Shown one piece after another: positions 51,781 through 62,400 of a stretch of DNA of 64,000 bases. The notes below the pieces were generated by a model. It did no database searches, was not told the DNA's origin, and worked only from the letters and a program-made list of their open reading frames with translations. The DNA comes from Lithodes maja (taxonomy: Eukaryota; Arthropoda; Malacostraca; Decapoda; Lithodidae). The translations under genes were made by a program, and so were the position numbers. How positions within the stretch are numbered: the first letter of the stretch is position 1; every line of letters begins with the position of its first letter. The stretch is taken from positions 1-64,000 of the forward strand of contig JBAKBP010012361.1 of NCBI GenBank assembly GCA_037953745.1. The letters run 5' to 3'.

Positions 51781-53761
51781 TTGATTTTTTTTTTCTCTGA
51801 CTATTAAGAGTCTTCCCGCAGTCCGCCGGGGGAACTCTTAAGAGTCTTCCCGCAGTTCCCGGGTTAAACACCATTTTAATGATTGACAAGTATTATGAAT
51901 TTGTTTCATAGGGCAAATAATAACAAACAATTTGTTTGTTCCATGTCCGAAGTTACCTTTTTTTTTGGTGGAAAACACAATAGGTTAATTGATAGTGTTC
52001 TAGCTAGAGCGTTATACAAGAGTAACAAATTTCCTTTGGTGGATGTTGTCTCTGGTAATTTGACTACAAAATTATATTAGTCACATCATCATTCATACAA
52101 ACAATTTTCTTCAGGGTGATAGAAGTTTGGCAGGGTAGCGAAATTTTTTTTTTTTTTCGTCATATACAGTAAACTTCCGTTAATCCGAAGGGCAGCGGAC
52201 CGGCCCTCGTTCGGATTAGTGGATTTTTCGGATTATCGGACTTTACCCCTATGAACCTGTGTATGATGAAAACATCGAGACATTAGGCCACCCAAATGAC
52301 ACAATGGTGCACACACACATATCATATGTTCATGAAATCACTTCAAAAGTTTACCATTGTCATTGTAGCCTATTACCTACTTCAAAACATTCAGATTAAT
52401 GGTCAAAGGAATCTGCTGATATAAACGTCTTCTTCTTCTTCCGTCAACTAGCGAGTTTGTCTTGCTCTTTAAGATCAGATGTGGTTCGGGAAGTAATGCC
52501 TTAACAACGGCACCTCCCTGAGAAGTTCTTGTAATTTTCCTTTTGTGATTTTCCTTTTGTGATGTGCTCTGTTATATTATATTGTATTGAAAGCACCCTT
52601 GTCTTGTTGTCTTGAAAGCACCCTTGGGACGCTCCGATCACTGAACTATAAATAGTAGTGTATCGGAACGTCCAAAGGTGCGTTTTCAAGCTCAAGGCTA
52701 ATACATCCAAAGGTGCATTTTCAAGCTCAAGACTGAATGTGCTTGCAAAAAATGCGGTGCAAGCCAGTAGCGCATCGGAGCGTCCCAAGGATGCGTTCAA
52801 GAGCAAAACAAACTCTCTAGCAGACGATGTGGAAGAAGAAGAAGAAGAAGAAGGTGTTTACGTTTATATCAGTAGCTTCCTTTGACCATTAATCTGAATG
52901 TTTTGAAGTAGGTAATAGGCTACAATGACAATGGTAAACTTTTAAAGTGAATTCATGAACATATGATATGTGTGTGCTCCATTATGTGTCATTTGAGTGG
53001 CCTAATGCCTCAAAAAGGGGACTTTGGGACTTCTTGAAATTCGGACCATTGGGAGAATTCGGATTTGGCCTCAAATTGAAAAATTCGGACTATTGGGAGA
53101 TTCGAATCATCGGTCGTCGGATTAACGGACTTTTACTGTATATAATATTTTTTTTGTGTACATATACTCATGTCAGTTCCCTAGGGCTTTTACATGCTCT
53201 TCCTTTGCCATTTCTCTAAACTGACCCCACAAAAAAAAACAATAAAAAGCGTTTCCATTATATAATGACAATGGCTAATTACTTATTATCGCCGGTGTCC
53301 GAAGTTACGACCCAAGTCAGAAGTGACCCGGTTTTACGGTACCTGTGTACCGTTTTTTTATTGTTTTGGTTTGTTTATTTTGCAAGTTTTTCATTATAAT
53401 AAGCAAGGTCTTCAATGTCCACGTAGGAGGGTCTGTTTATGTAGATTGAACGAGCTGATCAAAGAATAATTAACCAGTGACTCCTTCTTATAAGATAATA
53501 AACAGAGCTTACCGGTACCGTATATAACCGTGTACCCCAATTTTCCCGAAGGCGAAGACTTCAGAGGACGCAGAGGAGGGGCTTCTGTTCATGCAGGAGA
53601 TGATCGAGCTGAGCAAACTACAGCAAGAGCAGCCAGAGAATCCCCCACGGGTGGTGACCTTTATTGCACAGTCTGGGATGGGTGATGATGCTACGATACA
53701 GACAACATCTATACAGGCTGGACCTGCACAGTTTGGTCTGGATCTTAAGGGAGATGTTCAG
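48738..53761 (+). CDS. EDEM3: EDEM3-like ER mannosidase, three exons (partial)
   Basis: Exons 48738-48903, 49207-49521 and 53552-53761 have clean AG/GT borders and matching phases. EDEM3 is an ER glycosyl hydrolase family 47 protein that trims mannose from misfolded glycoproteins to send them to ER-associated degradation. Seen: the end of the mannosidase domain (MDSFVLSETFKYLYLLF, FTTEAHLLPL), an acidic insert SQLDDDDDEAS, the CPNAHFLFPG ... RRPLKNFV block, and the EDEM3-specific FMQEMIELS and AGPAQFGLDL before the protease-associated domain. The exons for most of the mannosidase domain should precede 48738 but are not there; the 3' part lies beyond or was not recognised. EDEM1 and EDEM2 lack the last block. 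Confidence 0.88.
49207..49521 (+). CDS. EDEM3: EDEM3 exon b
   Basis: 105 codons, phase 0 on both sides, between TTTCAG and GTGAGT. A second CAG six bases downstream would shift the frame, so the first acceptor is chosen. Confidence 0.88.
49712..50258. mobile_element. hAT-type MITE with perfect 8-bp target duplication
   Basis: 547 bp between TAGAGGTGGACCGGATAT and its inverted copy, flanked by ATAGAGAG on both sides (49704-49711, 50259-50266). An 8-bp duplication and a TAGAGGTGG end fit the hAT superfamily. GCGGAT motifs are repeated near both ends. No transposase is encoded. Confidence 0.92.
51176..51869 (-). repeat. 650-bp dispersed element, copy 2 (inverted)
   Basis: Reverse-complement match to 40655-41300, from TTTAACCC at 51176 to GGGTTAAA at 51869. 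It contains a 42-bp T-run and (GA)n/(TC)n variation relative to copy 1. Confidence 0.8.
52167..53138. mobile_element. Palindromic Tigger-like foldback element
   Basis: 972 bp flanked by TA on both sides. The ends CAGTAAACTTCCGTTAATCC and (inverted) CAGTAAAAGTCCGTTAATCC match. Most of each half is the reverse complement of the other: for example, 52300-52412 pairs with 52872-52982, and GAAGAAGAAG pairs with CTTCTTCTTC near the middle. No transposase is encoded. Its RNA or single strand would fold into a long hairpin. Confidence 0.88.
53552..53761 (+). CDS. EDEM3: EDEM3 exon c
   Basis: 70 codons, phase 0 at both ends; starts AKTSEDAEEG, contains FMQEMIELS and AGPAQFGLDL, and is followed by GTTAGT. 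Confidence 0.88.
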
Positions 53762-53867
53762 GTTAGTGCAATATTTCAAATTTGATTTTATTAAGCGTTA
53801 TTTCCACATAGCGATTTTGATTAGTTCTTTTGCGTTTATTAAAACGTCTATCTATCTATCTATCTAT

Positions 53868-54085
53868 ATGCTCAGGCCCAATCCCCATTTTGGGGGTAGC
53901 CGACTCAAGACAGAGCAAGAACAGGGAAAACACAAAAACAACATAAAACAAAAAATAAACACAGATAAAAAACACAAACTCACACACATCCAGGTCACCC
54001 AGGAGAAGACCCAGAGACCAGGGTTACCAAGGTCGCTCCAGCACTCCCCCGGCCTCTGACCACCCGGAGAGGTTCCGATCTCGGT
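53868..54085 (+). repeat. Dispersed repeat, copy 2
   Basis: Partner of 39070-39310. Confidence 0.75.
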
Positions 54086-55305
54086 AAAACTTACAAACTA
54101 AACAAACCAAAACTTTGACAAAGACAATATAAAGGTAAAATAACCTATCTTGTATCATCCCAGTTTTGGTTTGTTTATTTTGCAAATTTTACATTATAAT
54201 AATATAGCATGATATAACATTACTTACCAGGCAACATAAATAGTTACCAGTACGTTAATATAAATTTATCATGAAAATAGCAAGACGGAAAGCCTGTCAC
54301 CTTTTACTCTTCTACTTTCCTTTCTACACTTTATTTCATTCTACCCTTGGAGAACACTTGTTCCTCTTCTGTCTATCCTGCCTCTACTGTACCCCATCTT
54401 TACTGTAGCTGTTGTATTTTTTTAGGTACAGGAATTAAGTGTTTATAGGATATATTGTATCTGAGATTACCATGCTTCCCCCCCCCCCACCCCACCCCCG
54501 GTATTACTCTCCTTGGCACGACTGGGGCTTGATGGGGGATGGTTGTGGTAATTTCCCTTCCTCTCTCCCCTCGAGCTTTCGTTGTCAGCTTAACTAATTT
54601 TGAGTAGTTTTTCCATTTCTCTCTGTTTTTCCCCTTCTACAGTATTCTTATTCTGTCCCATTCGGTTGTCCTCGGGCAGCCTATATTTCATGTCTCTCTG
54701 GCCTGGCTAGGTAGTAGACTCCTGACCTGATTTGTCTCTTCGGTTGCTGATGTAGCCGAGCTGACTTGATTCCATTCGGTAATGCATTTTTTGCATCTCG
54801 CTGTGATTTTTTTTTATACCTTAGTCCTGATATTTCATTCTTCACCCTTGATCACTTCTTGGTTGGTGCTGCAGTGTAGAAGTTCTTGCCTAATCCTTCG
54901 GCCCTGCCCTATAAGAGATCTGATGTGGAGCTCATGCGATCCGGCTGAATTGATGAAATGACGAGAAATTTCTGCGTGTCTTCACCTTCCTAGATTTTTT
55001 TTCACCTCCTGCCCTTCCCTATCTATCTTGACTTGATTAGTTGTCCATCTTGATAAAATCCTTCGGGCCAGCCCTATGAGAGTTCTTTTGTGGAACTCAG
55101 TGGTCTGGTTAACCCCTCCAACCCGGATGGGCTCTTGAACGCCCATAACAACCTCGGCCCGCGCAACCCGGATGGGCTCTTGAACGCCCATTGCTTGCAT
55201 GCGTGCTTTCGAAGGCCGCGCGTAAATTTTTGGTATCATGGGACGGTAGGTGGCGCCACCCGGCGTAAACGACGCCACAACAACAGTATCTACCCCGACG
55301 CCATC
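54086..55305. other. Non-coding spacer with short repeats
   Basis: Holds two copies of the intronic TTTTGGTTTGTTTATTTTGC motif (54087 inverted, 54160), a C-run near 54480, and a two-copy direct repeat of ACCCGGATGGGCTCTTGAAC near 55121 and 55165 (spacing about 44 bp). No further EDEM3 exon was recognised here. Confidence 0.5.
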
Positions 55306-55743
55306 ATGGACAGTACGCCAAATAGTGATTCCGCTGTGTCCGATACCGTGCTTCCTACGACGCCTTTGCTTGTTCGTCGCGCCTTACCCCGACGGCATCG
55401 CCTAAATGTGTTATCTCCCGGAGGTATTGAGACAACTTTAAGACTTTATGAGCGAGCTGATGCCAAGCATAATGTTGATGATGAAGTCAGTGACGACTCC
55501 AGTAATTATAAGTCGAGTGATTATGGCCATGAGAGTGAGAAAGAAGAGCAATTCCTGGGATTTGCGAGAGAAATTGACAGTGATGAGAGTGATGTAGGTG
55601 ATGTACCAGTTATTGAGGAAGCTGGTTTACCTAAAGACAGTGAACTTGAGAGAGTAAGTGAGTGGGAGAGTTCAAGGTCACTCACCAAATTTCGCATAAG
55701 TGACACGACTCCAAGCCCTTCCCCAGGTAAATCGCCTTTCAAG
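55306..55743 (+). pseudogene. Unidentified acidic ORF interrupted by LTR element C
   Basis: ATG at 55306 starts MDSTPNSDSAVSD and the frame is open for 146 codons up to the LTR. It has a basic patch LLVRRALPRRHRLN, a run rich in Asp, Ser and Glu (DDEVSDDSSNYKSSD, EIDSDESDVGD), and a Ser/Pro-rich stretch TTPSPSPGKSPFK just before the break. An acidic N-terminus of this kind occurs in piggyBac-type transposases, but nothing diagnostic is visible, so the family is open. The frame runs on by chance into the LTR to 55938. The remainder should lie beyond 64000, on the other side of element C. Confidence 0.55.
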
Positions 55744-56767
55744 TGTTACGACCGGGCACTCGGGTACACTAGGGCTCTTACACAGGACTCGAGTATGGCT
55801 CGCTGCCACAACGGAAACACACGATCCCAACCCCAGAGTACTGCCAGCCGAACAAAAAACGCCACTACCCTCCAGAGTTCTATCTGCTATAACGGGGTAT
55901 ACAAGAACTCGGTACTAGCGTTTCACACAACAGACTAATAACTAGACGGGAGTTATCTAGTCTGGTCAACAATCAAACAAAGAAGAAAGTACTACAACAC
56001 TAAAGAATAGTGTTGGCCGAAGCCGAAGTAATCCACCCTTGAACTAAGAACTTAAGAAGTCCTCCACCCTCTACTTCGGATCGGCACTATTACGTTACGT
56101 TAAACAATAGTCCTCGAGCATCAAGCAAGGAATCTTCTGATAAGTTAGATGCTTCTCGAATACTCATAAGAAGTAAGTATCGGATTTTGAACAGCAATTT
56201 AATGAATAACTCACTGGTAATTAAAGGCTTTAAATTGACATAAGAAGAATTATAAGAATAAGCAATAGGATATGGCAAACATTAAGAAGAAGTACTCCGA
56301 CAATGCACTGGCAATAGCCTACTAAGATTGTGCTCGTGGGCCACTAATCTCTGAAGTAGCTAAGCGTGCCACACATGAAATCAATAGTGCATAAACAATA
56401 ACATACATAAGGAGAAGCTTCAATACTATGCTGTATCTGCTGGTCGAGCAAAGTCTAGCTGGGATACATAAGGTTAAGAGACAATGGCTGAGCAAGCGGC
56501 TCGTAGCCTAGCGAGGTCCTTAAGACTGTGCGGCCAAATTACGTTAATTGACGGGATGCTCTCTTGAGAGATCCAGATCACTAGTATCTGGTTCTCTCCT
56601 GGCGATCCTCTCAAAGTCAAGCAAATGAGATAGCACAGTGTTGGGTGGCGGAGGCAAAAGCCCTCACTCGCAACACAGTGCTAAACTCCCACGGTACACA
56701 GTCAGAAAGGCCACCTAGGCGTTCCACGTCTCCGTTGCAATTGTACTGGTTCAACCGCAACCTAGTA

Positions 56768-58103
56768 CACTCGACCCTCCATTTAACGGACAAATGCGTG
56801 CAAGCACCTGTCCGTTCCTGCTAAATGTCCGTTGCTGCTAAATACTGTCCAGTCCGGATGTAATCCGGAAATTCCTTGAGAAAAATTTGGTGTTGAGTAC
56901 AGGTGTCCGGATCGATCGTGACATTTAACTGTTATGCATCCTTTTTTTTACTGTACCTGAAATAAATCCTGGTAATCCCTTGTGCTACACCCTATTGATA
57001 ATGCAAAACTATTGAACACACTTAAAAAGTGTATATTATTTGGTCTCTATATAATCTGTGAATCATTTCCGATATGATAGAATTAAAGATTTTATTTTCC
57101 ACCAACTCATAATCAGCAAAAACGACACAAATGTCAATTAAAAACATGTTATAATATTTCCCCATCATTTTGTGTATACCGTGGGAACAAAAAAAAAAAA
57201 AAATCTATCAAACGTAAATCTCCCGTCTGGGAAGCTCGGCGCATAGACGGAGGGGAGGGTTGAAATATTTTGTTGACTATCTCATTTATTATTTATCTAT
57301 GTGCTGGAAGGATATTATATTTTTCAATTCCATCACATTAGAAATTATTCAAAGATTACAAAAAGTCCAAATAAGACATAGTTATGTTAATGTATAAGGG
57401 ATTTAGATAGATGAATTAGAGAGATAGATAGATAGAAAGAGTGTGTATATCGAGGGAAAAAAACAAAACAAAAAATCTATCAAACGTAAATCTTCCGTCT
57501 CAGAAGCTCGGCGTCTAGACTGAGGGGAGGGTTGAACTATTTTTTTGACTATCTTATTTATTATTTATCTATGTGCTGGAAGGATATTATATTTTTCAAT
57601 TCCATCACATTAGAAATTATTCAAAGATTACAAAAAGTCCAAATAAGACATAGTTATGTTAATGTATAAGGGATTTAGATAGATGAATTAGAGAGATAGA
57701 TAAATAGAAAGAGTGTGTATATCGAGGGAAAAAAACAAAACAAAAAATCTATCAAACGTAAATCTTCCGTCTCTGCTGGCACGGAGGGGAGAGTTGAAAT
57801 ATTTTGTTGACTATCTTATTTATTATTTATCTATGTGCTGGAAGGATATTATATTTTTCAATTCCATCATATTAGAAATGATTCAAAGATTACAAAAAGT
57901 CCAAATAAGACATAGTTATGTTAATGTATAAGGGATTTAGGTGGGTGCATTAGAGAGATAAATAGATAGAGCAACGGACTTTGCTCCAACTTTTTTATAG
58001 CAACGGACTATGTCCGTTGCTGGGTCCATTGTCCGGCCTACATTTTTTGACCGTTATTGCCGATATCCGTTAAATCGGAATCCGTTAAATGGAGGTTAGA
58101 GTG
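56768..58103. mobile_element. TA-flanked DNA transposon (Tc1/mariner/pogo-like), non-autonomous
   Basis: 1336 bp between TA dinucleotides. Ends CACTCGACCCTCCATTTAAC and (inverted) CACTCTAACCTCCATTTAAC; CGTTAAAT/CCGTT motifs recur just inside. The middle is an array of 272-bp units. No transposase was found. It interrupts the 3' LTR of element C. Confidence 0.85.
57190..57975. repeat. Three 272-bp tandem units
   Basis: CTATCAAACGTAAATC starts each unit at 57205, 57477 and 57749, exactly 272 bp apart. Units are over 90% alike by eye; the third has a small deletion after the start. Confidence 0.9.
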
Positions 58104-58924
58104 TACTCATAGGAAATCACAACTCAGAAACCCTATCCCAGTCTAGCATTGCCTAAACCAGCAGAAAACAGGAACATGAATAATCGCACACAGGGAAATG
58201 CATATACGAGTGCAACAAACATCAATCAATCCTATTCTAGTTAACCCTTCCAAAAATAGGCTATCTAACAGGCACTTATCTTGTGAGAACTCAAGCGATA
58301 ATACTTTGGCTGACTAAATCTGCACCAAAGGGGTCATTGGTTAAAAAGGGACGAGAAGAGAAGAAGATAGGCTGTTCAGAGAGTAGAGAAAGTTCACATC
58401 AGTCGGAAGAATATGGATAGTTGCAAGGGATATGAGAAGTCGCTCTGCCTGATGAGTTCTGAAGAATGGTGGCAAGAACCTCTCTTTTTATACTCGGCCC
58501 TCTAGCGGCATATCTCAAACTACTTAAGGACCGCCCACTGGCAATCATTACGTAATATTCTCTCTCAATCTGGGATCGACAAAGGATTTCCCACGCGCTT
58601 GAGGAGGGAGGAGGGAGGAGGGAGGGAGGCCTACCTACCTCGTGGCGCGCTCCCCGGGCCGTCGTTACATAACTCTCTCTCTTCTCTCATCATTACAAAT
58701 AAGTCCCACACACAACACTTATAACTAATGATATAAAATAGAACTCGTTGACTCAGATGAAAACAAAATACATATTTATAATACTTATAGTACAACGGCT
58801 CACATAAACTAAGTTAGGAAACTCTACACAGACTACAGCCAAAGTTCCTGCCCTGACGATCCTAGCGAGAGTGGGGCCTGACTGGGCGTTCTGTACAGCA
58901 TGCTCATACTCGACATGCGTCACA

Positions 58925-58932
58925 CCTCCCCC
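58925..58932 (-). other. Polypurine tract of element C
   Basis: CCTCCCCC on the plus strand, directly inside the 3' LTR. Same tract as in element A. Confidence 0.75.
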
Positions 58933-59404
58933 AAGATTTTACTTGCTCAACCCTGAGCTAAAATCTGATATACAGAACCCCATCAAACCCCTCACACCCA
59001 GCGACCGCATGGCACTAAAACAACGCTGAGTTTATCACTAAAACACATCTTATAAAAAAAAATTCACATTTCATAACTCCTCCCAACAATAGTAAAAGAC
59101 ATAATATCATGCTCCCAGAGCGAGCTTACAGCAGCTCAGCCGTTTGATAGTTCGTGGACTACTCAAACTCTATAGGCTATGACAAACTTATACAATTATC
59201 TATATTAAAAGAAAGAGTTTTTATATGATTTTTATATTTTAATATGTTTTTTCCGGCTGCACTATAAGGGCAGCCTATTTTCTTCTATACCAAACGCTCA
59301 ACTCCTGCTTTACGACCCAATACGCTGGGCTACAACCGCGAGCCAACAAGCACCAAGCGCAAAATACTATTCAAACTAAAGCAGGAGGCTACCCGTGTGT
59401 CAAT

Positions 59405-62400
59405 CTACCCAGGATCATATACCCTTGAACGACCATCTGCAACCACGTTGTCACAACCGGCAATATGGCGTATGTCCAGGTTATATACCAATAACCTTAG
59501 TGACCACCTGGTCAGCCTCATATTCCGATTGTGAAACTGGTCCAAGAACTTGAGAGGGTGATGATCTGGGTAAACTACAACGACCGGACCATAGGCTGGA
59601 ACATAGACCTCGAAATGCCCCAGCGCATCATCGTCCTTTTCACTTTCATTCATGAGGTTCTGAAACGTTGCTAGTGCATTCTTAAGTCCGTCAGGCATAA
59701 CATTGCACTGGTAGGTACTCCCGTCCACAACAAAACCACATACCTCTTTAGCACGCTCGGACAAAGTTACAAGCAACGACCACTCACGACATTCCTTATC
59801 CCTCAGACCCTTCGTCCACACGTAATCCAGCTCTGCTTGCACCACAGGCTGTCGAGCAGGATTTATACGGTAGGGAATTAAACTGAGCCTTGCACTATCT
59901 CCAGCCTGCATGTCGGATTCTACCCCGTACATCAGGCCTGGAGAAGCAACAAACATGCGAAAGTACTGCCATAGCCTAGTAAATAACTGCCTTGCACTGT
60001 CTCCACGAACAACATGCCTAGTGCCCTCCCACAACCCAGCCGAGACCGCAGCTTCTAACCTGTAGTCTCCCTCCTTCTCCACCTTCGTCCCTAGAACAGC
60101 CAGGTCATGAGAGGGACAATCAGTACCACCCGTGCAGTCACTCCCACAGTTCATTATTGCTAAGGCTTCCCCGCCGATACCGTACATGCGCACCCCCGCA
60201 TTCCTTGTGACGACATCTGCCTGCGCAGCATCACCGCTTTCAGCGACATGGCCAGATACAGTCGGTCTATGGTAGGGCTGTTGCATTAGACTAGAGCAGC
60301 ATTGGGAGGCTATGCGACGACCGGGCACTGCGATACCACAGCCGACCTTACCAATCTGCTCAATGTCCTCCTTTTGACCACCACCCTTGGCAGCCATGGG
60401 TCGACCCTGACCTGGCAACCATGACAAAGCCTCGTCGCCCACCTTAAACCACCGAAACAACGAGGCTAACGGTCTTTCAACAGTCACGTGACCTGCCCGT
60501 GGAACATCTTGCACCGCCCGAGTTGTGAGACTCAGGGGCTCGGCACAACCAGTGGGGTATGAACCGAGCTGGTGCTGGAGTGCTGCACACTGCTGCTCAG
60601 GCAGGTGCTCTAGCGCTTCCACAGCCACCAGACTCGTGTCCCCCGCCCACGGCTCCGCCGAGACATAACAATCCCTTCTCTTCTCCACCTGTGCCCTACT
60701 ACCCCCCTCTCCTTCTCCACCTTGGCCGCGGCAGACCAACGCAGGGACAGCAGGATGCTCAGGTGGTTGCCTCACAAACTCCTCCAACAGGTTCACATGA
60801 CATGCTTCCCCGTCCTCGTGTTTAATCTCGACAGCACCATTACCACACTTCTGAACTTCCGGATCCTCCACCTGCAGTTTACAAATATCTGAGGGAACCA
60901 ACCTGTCTAGATGCTTCCGAAGCAACCCAAGTCCTCCCCCAATATTAAACTGAGCAACCCTTTTTTCTCTCCGTGTGTAACGTTGCTGCCTCGGAGTCTC
61001 TTCCTGCCCTACCTCCTCACTAGCTGTGACAGGTCCTGGGGCCTCTCCAGACTCTAACATAGGGGCCAATACTGAATCACCCAGGAGAGCCGCCGAGTCA
61101 AAACTCTTAAAACCAACTCCAGCTTTAGCCTCCTCCTGTTGATCGTTCCTCTGCTGGTCTGAAGACGGAGGACTAGGCTGTGACACTTTAGCTGCCCGAG
61201 CTCGGGTGACAGCACACGCCATGGGTTGTGCCTGGCACCGCTCGACACACTCTTGCTCTTCCCTACTCACGTCGGCCGTCCTCTCGGCAACGACTAAGGG
61301 TAGAACCTCAGAAGCGGGCATTGCAAAGTCGTTGCCGAGAAGAAGGTCGACGCCCTCCACTGGCAGTTTCTCCACAATCCCGACATCCAATTCACGTGCC
61401 ACACCATCCACCTCCAACTCCAACCGCACCAGCGGGTATGACCGAGTTGCATTAATACCCTGCACCACTACCACCCGAGCCGCATTTATAGGGTAGCCAG
61501 TCAAGTTATTCATCAGAGTCTGGGAAGCACCTGTATCACGCAAGACCTCTACTCCATGCTTGCGCCCCGCCCACATCACGCAACCCCGTCCTCTATGGTC
61601 GCAAAAAACATCCTGAGCAGGGTTCGAGCCTCCCAGGTGCTTCTGCATTGGCTGTGCCTCAGCCTCTGACGAACTGCCCCGGGCAAACTCAGAAAACTTC
61701 GGAGACACACCAATGTTGCAGGCCAAAGACACAGCTGCTGTAGGTGGTTTGCTAGGACAGACTCTTGCAAAGTGCCCCTTTTCATGACAATGATAACACT
61801 CCAACTCCCCTCTGGGCTTCCCTTGGTACTGGGAAGGGCCCGGCCCCTTCTTAAATGGGACGGTGCTAGTCTTGTGGTCAGTCTTGGTATCATAGCTCTT
61901 GTACTTGTTTGCATAAAGTATATCACTAACTCGGGGGGGTGGGGCATCACGCCCCTTGTTACCTGCCTCACTACGCTGGGCAGACCCGCACCCACGAATT
62001 AGTGATAGCCGGAGGTCAGCCATCTCAGCTGCCTCCTGTAGAGTTTTAGGGTTCTTTTCTTTAATAGTTAAAGTCATATCTGCACCAGTACACTTGTAAA
62101 ACTGCTCGAGCAGAAACAGCTCAGTCAACTGTTCGGCCGTCTCAGCTTTCTCAGAACGTGTCCAGTTAGCAAGTGCATCTTTTAAGTCCCGGGCATGTTC
62201 AAGAAAGGTCGCCTCCCTAGTCTTTGTAACACCCCGAAACTTCAATCGATATGTTTCTGGTTGCAACTCGTATGCCCGTAGGACAGCTCTCTTCAATACT
62301 GGGTAGTCAATGCAAGACTCTAAAGGTAGTGCATCATAAGCCTTCAGACCCTTACCCGTAAGTCTTGAGGAGACTAGAGCTGCCCACTTCTCTTCAGGCC

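Larger units (their letters stand above)
50420..53339. mobile_element. Pogo/Tigger-like non-autonomous element hosting nested insertions
   Basis: The left end TA|CTGTAAAACCGTGTAACTT and the inverted right end TA|CCGTAAAACCGGGTCACTT are flanked by TA. TCCGAAGT motifs recur in the remaining body (50670, 50694, 50770, 51944, 53297). The 650-bp repeat (51176-51869) and the foldback element (52167-53138) sit inside it. No transposase frame was found. Confidence 0.55.
55744..58924 (-). repeat. 3' LTR of element C, with a nested insertion
   Basis: TGTTACG...CGTCACA on the plus strand, 3181 bp in all; about 1.84 kb once the insert at 56768-58103 is set aside. Its TATA (inverted TTTTTATACTC near 58490) matches LTR A. 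Confidence 0.88.

Noticed and set aside
55744..55938. Extension of the acidic ORF across the LTR border
   Set aside because: The same LTR peptide appears at 63407-63601 next to other sequence, so it is LTR-derived and fortuitous.
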